64,000 bases of DNA from Streptosporangium album (GTDB taxonomy: Bacteria > Actinomycetota > Actinomycetes > Streptosporangiales > Streptosporangiaceae): the NCBI RefSeq assembly GCF_014203795.1, contig NZ_JACHJU010000002.1:744001-808000 (forward strand), given 5' to 3'. The stretch's first letter is position 1, and every line of letters starts with the position of its first letter. The position numbers and the translations under genes were made by a program. Shown here piece after piece: positions 15,722-23,820 of this stretch. Under the pieces are notes generated by a model, which saw only the letters and a list, made by a program, of their open reading frames with translations, did no database searches and was not told the DNA's origin.

Positions 15722-18700
15722 ATGGCATCTCGGCTGAAGAACCGGCGCTGGACGGCGGTGGTGCCCCGGGCGCTGGGTGTGTTCTTCGCGGTGCTGTCGG
15801 CCTACTCGACCGTCATCACCCTGGTCGGGCCGGTGCGGAGGCTGCTGCGGCCGGTCACCGACGCGGTCAGCACCAGCATCTTCTCTGTCGAGGCGAACCT
15901 CGGCTACGCCGTGTTCCTGGCGATCCTGGCCGGGGCCGTCGCCCGCCACAAGCGCGCGGCGTACTGGCTGCTGGTGGTGCTGCTGTCGCTGACCGCGCTG
16001 CTCGACGTGATCCTCCTGCCGCCGTTCTCCCCTCTGGGGGACAACGTCATCCGGCGGATCGGATCCACCTGGTTCCTGGTCGCGGGCACGATCAACCTGG
16101 CCTTCGTCACCGGCCTGCTGGCCGTACTGGTGCTGGCCCGCCGCGAGTTCTACGCCAAGGTCCAGCGCGGCGCCTTCCGTAAGGCGCTGCTGACCCTCGT
16201 CGTCCTGCTCGCGGCCTCCTTCGGCGTCGCCTACCTGCTGGTCAGCCTCTTCCCCGGCACGCTGACGCCGCCGGGCAGGACCGCCTGGGCGCTGGAGAAG
16301 GCGCTGGGCGGCGCGGTCACCCTCGACCTCGACCGTGTCGGGCACCCGCCCACCTGGGTCGGTCTCGTCGTGGGCCTGCTGACGGCCGCCGCGATCCTGT
16401 CGGCGTTCCTGGTGCTGTTCCACTCCCAGCGGGCCAGCGCCGAGCTGCCCCCGTCGGAGGAGGCCTGGTTGCGCGAGCTGCTGGCCGCCACGGGAGAGCG
16501 CGACTCGCTGGGATACTTCGCCACCCGGAGGGACCGGACCGCCATCTTCTCGGCGAGCGGCAAGGCGGCGGTCTCCTACCGGGTGGTCGCGGGCGTCAGC
16601 CTGGCCGGGGGAGACCCGATCGGCGACGTGGAGGCGTGGGAGCCGGCCATCCGCATGTGGATGGACCAGGCAGGGGAGTACGGCTGGACGGCGGCGGCCA
16701 TCGGGGCGAGCGAGGAGGGCGCCAGGGCCTACAACCGGGCCGGGCTGCGGGTGCTCCAGCTCGGCGACGAGGCGGTGATCGAGGTGGCCGCCTTCACCCT
16801 GCGCGGCCGGGAGATGCGCGGCGTGCGGCAGGCGGTCAACCGGGTCGAGCGGGCCGGATACACGGTGCGCGTCCGGCGGCACGAGGAGCTGACCCCGCGG
16901 GAGATGCGCGAGATCATCGACCGGGCCGAGGTATGGCGGGACACCGAGGCCGAACGCGGCTTCTCGATGGCGCTGGGCAGGCTGGGGGACCCGGCGGACG
17001 GCAGGTGCGTGCTGGTCGAGGCCCTCGCCCCTGACGGCGGCCACGCCGCACTGCTGTCCTTCGTGCCCTGGGGGGAGCGCGGCCTGTCCCTGGACCTGAT
17101 GCGCCGCGACCGCGAGGCCGACAACGGCCTGACGGAGTTCATGGTCTCCGGTCTCGTCGAGCAGGCCCCGGCGCTGGGGGTGGAGCACATCTCGCTGAAC
17201 TTCGCGGTCTTCCGCGCCGCCTTCGAGGAGGGTGCCAGGATCGGCGCCGGGCCGGTGCTGCGGGCCTGGCGGGGGATGCTGCTGTTCTTCTCCCGGTGGT
17301 GGCAGCTGGAGTCGCTGTACCGGTCGAACGTGAAGTACCGCCCCGCGTGGGTGCCGCGCTACCTCGCCTACGAGGACGGCCGCGACCTGGTCAAGGTCGG
17401 TCTCGCCTCGGTGATCGCCGAAGGCTTCCTGGGACACGGGCCGAGCCTGCCCACGTTGCTGCGACGCGGGGAGAGACCGGCCCGGCCGGTGGTGGGGGCT
17501 CCCCCCGGGATCCCGGCGGCCCGCACGCCGAAGACGGGTGAGAGCCGGCGGGGCCCCGCCGTATCGGAGCAGATGAGGGTCCGCCTCGCCAAGCTGGAGC
17601 GGATCCGGGCAGAGGGGAGTGATCCGTACCCGGTGGGTCATCCGCGCACCCATACCGCCGCCGAGGTACGGCGGGCCCACCCCGGTGTCCCCGCCGACGT
17701 CCGGACCGGAGAGCGGGTCGCGGTGGCCGGAAGGGTGATGCTGGTTCGCGACCACGGAAAGCTGCTGTTCGCCACCCTCGCCGACTGGAGCGGCGCCCTG
17801 CAGCTCATGATCACTCAGAGCGCTGACCTGGAACGCTGGCGCCGCACCGTCGACCTGGGCGACCAGGTCGGCTGCACCGGCGAGGTCGTCACCAGCCGGA
17901 CCGGGGAGCTCTCCGTGCTCGCCGAGGAGTGGGCGCTGACCGCCAAATGCCTGCGCCCGCTACCCGGCGGGCACCATGGCACGGCCGGTCCCCAGGCGCG
18001 GGTACGGCGACGCTACCTCGACCTGGTGACCGACGCCGAGGCCCGCGAGACACTGCGGATCCAGGGCGCCGTCCTGCACGGCCTGCGTGACGCGCTGGTC
18101 CGCCGGGGTTTCCTGGAGACCGTGACGCCGATCCTGCAGTCCGTCCACGGCGGCGCCGGCGCGCGGCCGTTCACCACCCACATGAACGCCTACGACCTGG
18201 GCCTCTCCCTGCGGATCGCGCCGGAGCTGTACCTGAAGCGCCTGTGCGTGGGCGGTGTGGAGCGGGTCTTCGAGCTCGGCCCGGCCTTCCGCAACGAGGG
18301 GGTCTCCTACAAGCACAACCCCGAGTTCACGATGCTGGAGGCCTACCAGGCCTACGCCGACTACCGGACGATGCTGGACCTCGCCCGCGAGCTCGTCCAG
18401 GAGGCGGCCACCGCGGCGTTCGGCGCGCCGGTGCTCCGCAGGCACGGGCAGGAGATCGACATCTCCGGGGCCTGGCCGGTCGTCGCCGTGAACGAGGCCG
18501 TCTCGGAGGTCACGGGGGAGCAGGTGAACGCGGACACCTCCGTCCAGGAGCTCCGCAAGCTGGCCGACCGGCTGGCGATGCCGTACGACCCGCGATGGGA
18601 GCGGGGCGCGATGCTCGTGGAGCTGTACGAGCGGCTCGTGGAGGAGCGGACCGTCGAGCCGGCCTTCTACACCGACTTCCCGGCCGAGACCGCACCCCTC

Positions 18701-19015
18701 GCCCGGCCGCACCGCCGTGATCCGAGGCTGGCCGAGCAGTGGGATCTGGTCGCCTTCGGCGTCGAGATCGGCACCGCCTGCTCCGAGCTGACCGACCCCG
18801 TCGAGCAGCGCCGCCGGCTGGCCGAGCAGTCGCTTCGGGCCGCCGCCGGAGATCCGGACGCGATGGAGCTGGATGAGGGCTTCCTGCAGGCGCTGGAGTA
18901 CGCCATGCCGCCCACCGGGGGGCTCGGCATCGGCGTCGACCGGCTCATCATGCTGCTGACCGGGAAGTCGATCAGGCAGACGCTGACCTTCCCGTTGGTC
19001 CGGCCTCGCGGTTGA
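15722..19015 (+). CDS. lysX: Bifunctional lysyl-phosphatidylglycerol synthase / lysyl-tRNA synthetase
   Basis: A 1097-residue fusion. Residues 1-240 hold six or so membrane helices. Residues 245-600 form the MprF-type transferase domain (DUF2156), with SLAGGDPIGD near 300 and ISLNFAVFR near 485. From about 615 to the end is a class II lysyl-tRNA synthetase (OB fold, RYLDLV motif, FELGPAFRNEG motif 2, GGLGIGVDRLIMLL motif 3). The enzyme lysinylates phosphatidylglycerol, reducing net negative surface charge and raising resistance to cationic peptides. Starts GTG 15716 and ATG 15722 are equivalent; the latter is used. A separate housekeeping lysS is expected elsewhere. Confidence 0.95.
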   Translation: MASRLKNRRWTAVVPRALGVFFAVLSAYSTVITLVGPVRRLLRPVTDAVSTSIFSVEANLGYAVFLAILAGAVARHKRAAYWLLVVLLSLTALLDVILLPPFSPLGDNVIRRIGSTWFLVAGTINLAFVTGLLAVLVLARREFYAKVQRGAFRKALLTLVVLLAASFGVAYLLVSLFPGTLTPPGRTAWALEKALGGAVTLDLDRVGHPPTWVGLVVGLLTAAAILSAFLVLFHSQRASAELPPSEEAWLRELLAATGERDSLGYFATRRDRTAIFSASGKAAVSYRVVAGVSLAGGDPIGDVEAWEPAIRMWMDQAGEYGWTAAAIGASEEGARAYNRAGLRVLQLGDEAVIEVAAFTLRGREMRGVRQAVNRVERAGYTVRVRRHEELTPREMREIIDRAEVWRDTEAERGFSMALGRLGDPADGRCVLVEALAPDGGHAALLSFVPWGERGLSLDLMRRDREADNGLTEFMVSGLVEQAPALGVEHISLNFAVFRAAFEEGARIGAGPVLRAWRGMLLFFSRWWQLESLYRSNVKYRPAWVPRYLAYEDGRDLVKVGLASVIAEGFLGHGPSLPTLLRRGERPARPVVGAPPGIPAARTPKTGESRRGPAVSEQMRVRLAKLERIRAEGSDPYPVGHPRTHTAAEVRRAHPGVPADVRTGERVAVAGRVMLVRDHGKLLFATLADWSGALQLMITQSADLERWRRTVDLGDQVGCTGEVVTSRTGELSVLAEEWALTAKCLRPLPGGHHGTAGPQARVRRRYLDLVTDAEARETLRIQGAVLHGLRDALVRRGFLETVTPILQSVHGGAGARPFTTHMNAYDLGLSLRIAPELYLKRLCVGGVERVFELGPAFRNEGVSYKHNPEFTMLEAYQAYADYRTMLDLARELVQEAATAAFGAPVLRRHGQEIDISGAWPVVAVNEAVSEVTGEQVNADTSVQELRKLADRLAMPYDPRWERGAMLVELYERLVEERTVEPAFYTDFPAETAPLARPHRRDPRLAEQWDLVAFGVEIGTACSELTDPVEQRRRLAEQSLRAAAGDPDAMELDEGFLQALEYAMPPTGGLGIGVDRLIMLLTGKSIRQTLTFPLVRPRG

Positions 19016-19033
19016 CACACCAGCTGTGACCAT

Positions 19034-19177
19034 CAGCCCGCACAGAGGACGATCGACGATCCGGCGCTGCGCGACCTGATCGGGCGGTGCCTGTCCAAGG
19101 ACGCCGGCCTGCGGCCCAGCACGGGAGAGGCGCTGCTGCGGCTGCTCGGCTGGTGGCGAGAACGCACGGTGATCTGA
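19034..19177 (+). pseudogene. C-terminal relic of a Ser/Thr protein kinase catalytic domain
   Basis: The frame ending in TGA at 19175 reads DDPALRDLIGRCLSKDAG, then LRPSTGEALLRLLGWW. This matches the end of subdomain XI of Hanks-type kinases, where LIxxCLxKDPxxRPS carries the invariant Arg. Nothing upstream resembles the rest of the domain; the lysX stop lies 19 bases before. It is a short but characteristic fragment with no start codon, evidence of a lost kinase gene. Confidence 0.6.
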
Positions 19178-19246
19178 CGTTCAAGGTATGACAGGGCACA
19201 CCGGCGGCTCCCCGCCGCCGTCCCCGCCCCGTGCTGCCATGATCCT

Positions 19247-19993
19247 ATGATCAAGATGACTCATGCCGTGGCCGCGGCCACGGCCGCGCTCCTCACCATG
19301 GGCATGTTCGGCGGTACCGCGTTCGCCGACCCCGCCCCTCGCCCCGGCCCCGGTCCCCGCCCCGGCCCCGCGAAGGTGACGATGGACGACAGCCAGTCGA
19401 AGATCACAGTCATGGGGGAGGGGGAACGGTCCGCCGTCCCCGACGTCATGCGCCTGAACGCCGGCGCCGAGGCGCGCCGCGCCACCGCGGGCGCCGCCTT
19501 CGCCGACGCGCGCAAGGCCGCCGCGAAGCTGACCGAGGCGCTGCTGGCGGCCGGGATCCAGGCCAGGGACCTGCGGACCAACGAGCTGTCCCTCGGCCCC
19601 GAGTACAGCACCTACCCCACCATCTCCGGTTACCGGGCGGCGCAGGGCGTCGAGGCCGTGGTACGCGACATCGGCTCCGCGGACAAGGTGATCGACGCGG
19701 TGGCCGCCGTCGGAGAGGAGGCCCGCCTGAACGGCATCTCCTTCGAGGTGTCCAACAACCGCAGGCTGCTGCGGGCCGCGCGCGACGCGGCGTTCCGGGA
19801 CGCGGGCGCCCGCGCCGCCCAGTACGCCAGGCTGGCCGGCCGCGAGCTCGGCCCCGTCCTGACGATCAGCGAGGAGGACGCGTCGCCCCCGCCGATCAGG
19901 TTCGCCGGTGCCGCGCTGGCCGACAAGGCGTCCATCAGCCCCGGCCAGCAGACCGTCTCGGTCGATGTCCGGGTGGTCTACGGACTGCTCTAG
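19247..19993 (+). CDS. Secreted SIMPL-domain protein
   Basis: A 248-residue exported protein with a signal peptide (about 1-27, ending GTAFADP) and a short Pro-rich spacer. The SIMPL/DUF541 domain (about 47-245) has KITVMGEGERSAVPDVMRL, then ARRATAGAAFADARKAA, and ends SVDVRVVYGLL. The family includes oxidative-stress-protective periplasmic proteins such as YggE, but molecular function is not defined. It stands alone and converges on nadA through a shared hairpin. Confidence 0.9.
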   Translation: MIKMTHAVAAATAALLTMGMFGGTAFADPAPRPGPGPRPGPAKVTMDDSQSKITVMGEGERSAVPDVMRLNAGAEARRATAGAAFADARKAAAKLTEALLAAGIQARDLRTNELSLGPEYSTYPTISGYRAAQGVEAVVRDIGSADKVIDAVAAVGEEARLNGISFEVSNNRRLLRAARDAAFRDAGARAAQYARLAGRELGPVLTISEEDASPPPIRFAGAALADKASISPGQQTVSVDVRVVYGLL

Positions 19994-20000
19994 CCCCCTT

Positions 20001-20031
20001 GGGCGTGGGACGGAGCCGCCGTCCCACGCCC
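20001..20031. terminator. Bidirectional hairpin terminator between the SIMPL gene and nadA
   Basis: A perfect 13-bp stem (GGGCGTGGGACGG and its complement) with a 5-base loop lies exactly between two convergent stop codons. No T-tract follows. Confidence 0.8.
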
Positions 20032-20039
20032 CGGGAACC

Positions 20040-21194
20040 TCAGGGAAGAGCCAGCATCCGGTCGAGGGCGACCTTGGCCCAGCGGGTGGTGTCCTCGTCC
20101 ACGGTGATCTGGTTGACGACCTGACCGGCCGCGAGCGACTCCAGCGCCCAGACCAGGTGCGGCAGGTCGATCCGGTTCATCGTCGAGCAGTAGCAGACGG
20201 TCCGGTCCAGGAACGTCACGTTCTTGTCCGGGAACATCTGCCCGAGCCGCTTGACCAGGTTCAGCTCGGTCCCCACCGCCCAGGAGGATCCCGCCGGGGC
20301 CTCTTCGAGCTTCTTGATGATGTATTCGGTCGAGCCGACGTGGTCGGCCTTGGTGACCACCTCGTGCCTGCATTCGGGGTGTACCAGCACGTTGACGCCG
20401 GGGATCCGCTCGCGGACGTCGTCCACGCACTCGGGGCTGAAGCGGCCGTGCACCGAGCAGTGTCCCTTCCAGAGGATCACCTTGGCGTTCTCGAGCTGCT
20501 CCGTGGTCAGCCCGCCGTTCGGCCGATGCGGGTTGTACACGACGCAGTCGTCCAGCGACAGGCCCATCTCCAGCACCGCGGTGTTGCGCCCCAGGTGCTG
20601 GTCGGGCAGGAAGAGCACCTTCTCGCCGCGGGAGAACGCCCAGTCGAGGGCCCGCCTGGCGTTGGAGGAGGTGCACACCGCGCCGCCGTTGCGCCCGCAG
20701 AACGCCTTGATGTCGGCGCTGGAGTTCATGTAGGTGACCGGGACCGTGGCATCGGCGATCCCGGCGTCCTCCAGCGCCTCCCAGCACTCCTCGACCTGGT
20801 CGAAGGTCGCCATGTCGGCCATCGAGCATCCCGCCGCGAGGTCGGGCAGGACGACCTTCTGCGTGTCGCCGGTGAGGATGTCGGCCGACTCGGCCATGAA
20901 GTGCACGCCGCAGAAGACGATGTACTCGGCATCCGGCCGGGCCGCCGCCTCCCGGGCGAGTTTGAAGGAGTCTCCGGTCACGTCGGCGAACTGGATGACC
21001 TCGTCGCGCTGGTAGTGGTGCCCCAGCACGAAGACCCGGTCGCCGAGCGCCGCCTTGGCCCGCCTGGCGCGCTCCACGAGCGCCGGATCTGAAGCGGACG
21101 GCAATTCGCCGGGACAGTCGACGCCGCGCTCGCTGTGCGAGTCGGTGCCCCTGCCGAGGATGAAGAGCGGAAGTCCGGTCTCGGTGGTCGTCAC
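20040..21194 (-). CDS. nadA: Quinolinate synthase
   Basis: [4Fe-4S] enzyme condensing iminoaspartate with dihydroxyacetone phosphate to quinolinate for de novo NAD synthesis. About 384 residues. Cluster-ligand candidates are in FCGVHFMAES, HPECRHEVV and CYCSTMNRI; DQHLGRNTA and MNSSADIKA are further family motifs. GTG 21194 is preferred (AAGGGGG 7 bases upstream); GTG 21200 is in frame. No nadB or nadC is adjacent, unlike many actinomycete nad operons. Its nearest divergent neighbour is the iron-sulfur carrier erpA, which suits an Fe-S enzyme. A possible NAD-regulator operator lies in the leader. Confidence 0.95.
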   Translation of the reverse strand: MTTTETGLPLFILGRGTDSHSERGVDCPGELPSASDPALVERARRAKAALGDRVFVLGHHYQRDEVIQFADVTGDSFKLAREAAARPDAEYIVFCGVHFMAESADILTGDTQKVVLPDLAAGCSMADMATFDQVEECWEALEDAGIADATVPVTYMNSSADIKAFCGRNGGAVCTSSNARRALDWAFSRGEKVLFLPDQHLGRNTAVLEMGLSLDDCVVYNPHRPNGGLTTEQLENAKVILWKGHCSVHGRFSPECVDDVRERIPGVNVLVHPECRHEVVTKADHVGSTEYIIKKLEEAPAGSSWAVGTELNLVKRLGQMFPDKNVTFLDRTVCYCSTMNRIDLPHLVWALESLAAGQVVNQITVDEDTTRWAKVALDRMLALP

Positions 21195-21207
21195 GACCAC
21201 ACCCCCT

Positions 21208-21226
21208 TATCGTCTAACTGACACTA
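21208..21226. promoter_or_regulatory. Possible NrtR-like operator upstream of nadA
   Basis: On the minus strand the nadA leader contains TAGTGTCA followed by a weaker inverted half (TAGACGATA). TAGTGTCA with TGACACTA is the half-site type I associate with Nudix-related NAD repressors in actinobacteria. Only about five of eight bases match in the second half, so this is tentative. Confidence 0.3.
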
Positions 21227-21387
21227 TGATGACACACGGCACTGGAGGCTTTATTCCAGGGGCAGGGGGGTAGTTCCGGACCACAGGAATGTGTAGCTGC
21301 CAGTGGGTGTTGGTAGCGTCTAAGAAGGACGTCGGAAACAGACAGCCGTTCCGATCGGGCGGTTGACGCAGACGCGGGAGTCACCAC

Positions 21388-21741
21388 ATGTCGGTTGAGA
21401 GCAGCGAGACCACGGCGCAGGGTCTGATCCTTAGTGACGCGGCCTCCGCCAAGGTCAAGAGCCTGCTGGAGCAGCAGGGCGAAGAAGGCCTCCAGCTTCG
21501 CGTGGCCGTGCAGCCCGGAGGCTGTTCCGGCCTGCGCTACCAGCTCTTCTTCGACGATCGTTCCATGGACGGCGACGTCGTCACGGACTTCAACGGTGTC
21601 AGCGTGGTCACCGACCGGATGAGCGCACCCTATCTCGTGGGCGCCACGGTCGACTTCGTCGACACGATCGAGAAGCAGGGCTTCACGATCGACAACCCGA
21701 ACGCCACGGGTTCGTGCGCCTGCGGCGACTCGTTCAACTAG
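21388..21741 (+). CDS. erpA: HesB/ErpA-type iron-sulfur cluster insertion protein
   Basis: A-type Fe-S carrier, 117 residues. The three conserved cysteines are C46 (PGGCSGLRY), C110 and C112 (GSCACGDSF). It delivers [Fe-S] clusters to apo-proteins. Placed beside nadA, adenosine kinase and upstream of the cytochrome oxidase genes, it matches the mycobacterial neighbourhood Rv2204c-Rv2200c as I recall it. ATG 21388 has CGGGAG 8 bases upstream. Confidence 0.93.
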   Translation: MSVESSETTAQGLILSDAASAKVKSLLEQQGEEGLQLRVAVQPGGCSGLRYQLFFDDRSMDGDVVTDFNGVSVVTDRMSAPYLVGATVDFVDTIEKQGFTIDNPNATGSCACGDSFN

Positions 21742-21780
21742 TCGCCCAAACGCCGCCCGCCAGGCGAAAAGGTGTGGAGC

Positions 21781-21822
21781 GACGGCCCCGCAGGGTGAGA
21801 TCTGTCACCCTGCGGGGCCGTC
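21781..21822. terminator. Hairpin terminator after erpA
   Basis: A perfect 18-bp stem (GACGGCCCCGCAGGGTGA and complement) with a 6-base loop lies 40 bases after the erpA stop. There is no T-tract. Confidence 0.85.
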
Positions 21823-21904
21823 GTGTGTCTGCAAGGTCGCGTATTCTTGCTGGGTTTCACTGCCCGCTCTTTTCTCAGATGCTGACAACGAGGAGAAAGA
21901 TCCC

Positions 21905-22891
21905 GTGCGCATCGCCGTCACCGGCTCTATCGCGACCGACCACCTGATGACCTTTCCCGGGAGTTTCCGGGACCAGCTCATCGCCGAACAGCTCGACCGG
22001 GTGTCCCTGTCGTTCCTCATCGACGACCTGCAGATCCGCCGCGGCGGCTGCGCGGCCAACATCGCCTTCGGCATGGGCTGCCTGGGACTGACCCCCATCC
22101 TGGTCGGCGCCGTCGGCACGGACTTCGCCGACTACCGCTCCTGGCTGGAGCGGCACGGGGTCGACTGCGAGTCGGTTCACATCTCCGAGCTCCATCACAC
22201 CGCCCGGTTCCTGTGCACCACCGACGAGGATCACAACCAGATCGCGTCCTTCTACACCGGTGCGATGGCCGAGGCTCGGCTGATCGAGCTCGGCCCGATC
22301 GCCCAGCGTCTCGACGGCCTGGACCTGGTGCTGGTCAGCCCCAACGACCCCGACGCGATGCTCCGGCACACCGAGGAGGCCCGCGGGCGGGGCATCCCGT
22401 TCGCGGCCGATCCGTCGCAGCAGCTCGCCCGCATGCCCGGTGAGGACATCCGGCTGCTGATCGACGGCGCCGCCTACCTTTTCAGCAACGACTACGAAAA
22501 GGGCCTCATCGAGCAGAAGACCGGCTGGTCCGACGAGGAGGTCCTCAGCCGGGTCGATGCCCGGGTCACCACGCTCGGCCCCAAGGGTGTCGTGATCGAC
22601 CGCAAGGGCGAGCCGTCCCTGCACGTTCCCGCGGCCCCCGAGCTCGGCAAGGCCGACCCCACCGGTGTGGGCGACGCCTTCCGCGCCGGTTTCCTGTCCG
22701 CCCTCGCCTGGGGCCTGCCCCTGGAGCGCTGCGCCCAGGTCGGCAACCTCACCGCCACCCATGTCCTGGAGCATGTCGGCGGCCAGGAGTACCAGCTTGG
22801 CCAGAAGGCCTTCCTGGAGCGCTTCGCCGCCGCCTACGGCGCCGAGGCCGCCGACGAGGTGGCGCCCTCCGTGAAGTGCCACCACGCCTGA
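21905..22891 (+). CDS. adoK: PfkB-family adenosine kinase (AdoK type)
   Basis: A 328-residue ribokinase-fold enzyme. It opens MRIAVTGSIATDHLM, contains VSLSFLIDDLQIRRGG, PNDPDAMLRHTEEAR, FAADPSQQLARM and the anion-hole/catalytic motif DPTGVGDAFRAGF. These match the unusual actinobacterial adenosine kinase known from Mycobacterium tuberculosis (Rv2202c), a ribokinase-like protein distinct from eukaryotic adenosine kinase. Role: phosphorylates adenosine to AMP in purine salvage. GTG start with a GAGGAGAAAG ribosome site. Another sugar as substrate is possible but less likely. Confidence 0.85.
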   Translation: MRIAVTGSIATDHLMTFPGSFRDQLIAEQLDRVSLSFLIDDLQIRRGGCAANIAFGMGCLGLTPILVGAVGTDFADYRSWLERHGVDCESVHISELHHTARFLCTTDEDHNQIASFYTGAMAEARLIELGPIAQRLDGLDLVLVSPNDPDAMLRHTEEARGRGIPFAADPSQQLARMPGEDIRLLIDGAAYLFSNDYEKGLIEQKTGWSDEEVLSRVDARVTTLGPKGVVIDRKGEPSLHVPAAPELGKADPTGVGDAFRAGFLSALAWGLPLERCAQVGNLTATHVLEHVGGQEYQLGQKAFLERFAAAYGAEAADEVAPSVKCHHA

Positions 22892-22899
22892 TCTCTCGC

Positions 22900-22948
22900 T
22901 ACGGCGAGCACGGTGGGGGGCCACTCGCCCCCCACCGTGCTCGCCGTA
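22900..22948. terminator. Very strong bidirectional hairpin between adoK and the CBS gene
   Basis: A perfect 21-bp stem with a 7-base loop, the longest exact inverted repeat I found in the window. It lies 9 bases after the adoK stop, facing the convergent CBS-domain gene. No T-tract. Confidence 0.85.
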
Positions 22949-23042
22949 CTCCACGCTCCTCGCCGGACACCGCCGCCCGCCGCGACGCCGGGACCTCGGG
23001 CCGCCGGGATCGAGGCGGAGAGCCCGCGCCGCGGCCGGAGGG

Positions 23043-23465
23043 TCAGGCGCCCGCGTAGATGTGGTGGACGAAGTCGGCGAGCTGGTCGTCCGGGAGGTGC
23101 TTGGCCAGATCCGCCTCGCTGATCATTCCGATGATGCGGTTGTTCTCGATCACCGGGAGGCGCCTGATCTGGTTCTCCTCCATCTTGGTCAGGACCTCGG
23201 AGACGGTGGCGTTTGAGGGCACCCAGACCAGGCCGGTGGCCATCTCCCCGGCGGTGACCTTCGACGGGTCCTTGCCGTCGGCCACGCACTTCACCACGAT
23301 GTCGCGGTCGGTGATGATGCCCTTGAGGCGATCGTCACTCCCGCAGATGGGCAGCGCCCCCACCCGCAGCTCCCGCATCAGCTGCGCGGCCCGGTCGAGC
23401 GTCTCGTGTGCCTCTATGCACCGGGCGCCCGAACCCATCAGGTCCTTGGCAGTTTCCCCGCTCAT
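23043..23465 (-). CDS. Two-CBS-domain protein
   Basis: A stand-alone 140-residue protein made of a tandem CBS pair: residues about 8-65 (CIEAHETLDRAAQLMRELRVGALPI, GIITDRDIV) and 75-132 (VPSNATVSEVLTKMEENQIRRLPVIENNRIIGMISEADLA). CBS pairs bind adenine nucleotides and act as energy or ionic sensors. The ligand and partner are unknown. Such small CBS proteins belong to dormancy-type or nucleotide-sensing families in actinobacteria. Confidence 0.92.
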   Translation of the reverse strand: MSGETAKDLMGSGARCIEAHETLDRAAQLMRELRVGALPICGSDDRLKGIITDRDIVVKCVADGKDPSKVTAGEMATGLVWVPSNATVSEVLTKMEENQIRRLPVIENNRIIGMISEADLAKHLPDDQLADFVHHIYAGA

Positions 23466-23525
23466 ATGTTCCCCCCGAAACGTATGTGGACTTTTCGGGA
23501 GGTTCCTACCCTGTTTTCCGCTAAA

Positions 23526-23795
23526 TCAGTAGTTGCGCCGGACGTGGATGGCCCAGCCGCCCCCGGGGAGCTCGTGGCTGGCCACGTGGTGATGGGACTT
23601 CAGGCGGCACCACGCCGGGATGTCGGTGAAGGCCGCGGGGTCGTCGGCCAGGACCGAGACGATCGCGTTGCGCGGCACCTGGTTGATCTGCTCGGCGAGC
23701 ATGATGATGGGGATCGGGCACTTCTTGCCCAGCGCGTCGATGGTCAGCGCCGGAGGCTGGGTGGATCCCTCGGTGGAGGCCTGCCTTGACGTCAT
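23526..23795 (-). CDS. TusA-family sulfur carrier
   Basis: An 89-residue protein with the sulfur-carrier motif KKCPIPII (C26) after a short disordered N-terminus, and a typical ferredoxin-like fold ending GGWAIHVRR. It lies 25 bases downstream of the cysteine desulfurase on the same strand. Desulfurase-to-TusA persulfide transfer is the obvious joint role (inference). Confidence 0.9.
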   Translation of the reverse strand: MTSRQASTEGSTQPPALTIDALGKKCPIPIIMLAEQINQVPRNAIVSVLADDPAAFTDIPAWCRLKSHHHVASHELPGGGWAIHVRRNY

Positions 23796-23820
23796 GAAGC
23801 CTTCTCTCCCCGGATGCCGG

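Noticed and set aside
15656..17755. 699-codon minus-strand frame opposite lysX
   Set aside because: Low-complexity Gln/Gly/Arg composition and antisense to a clear MprF-type domain.
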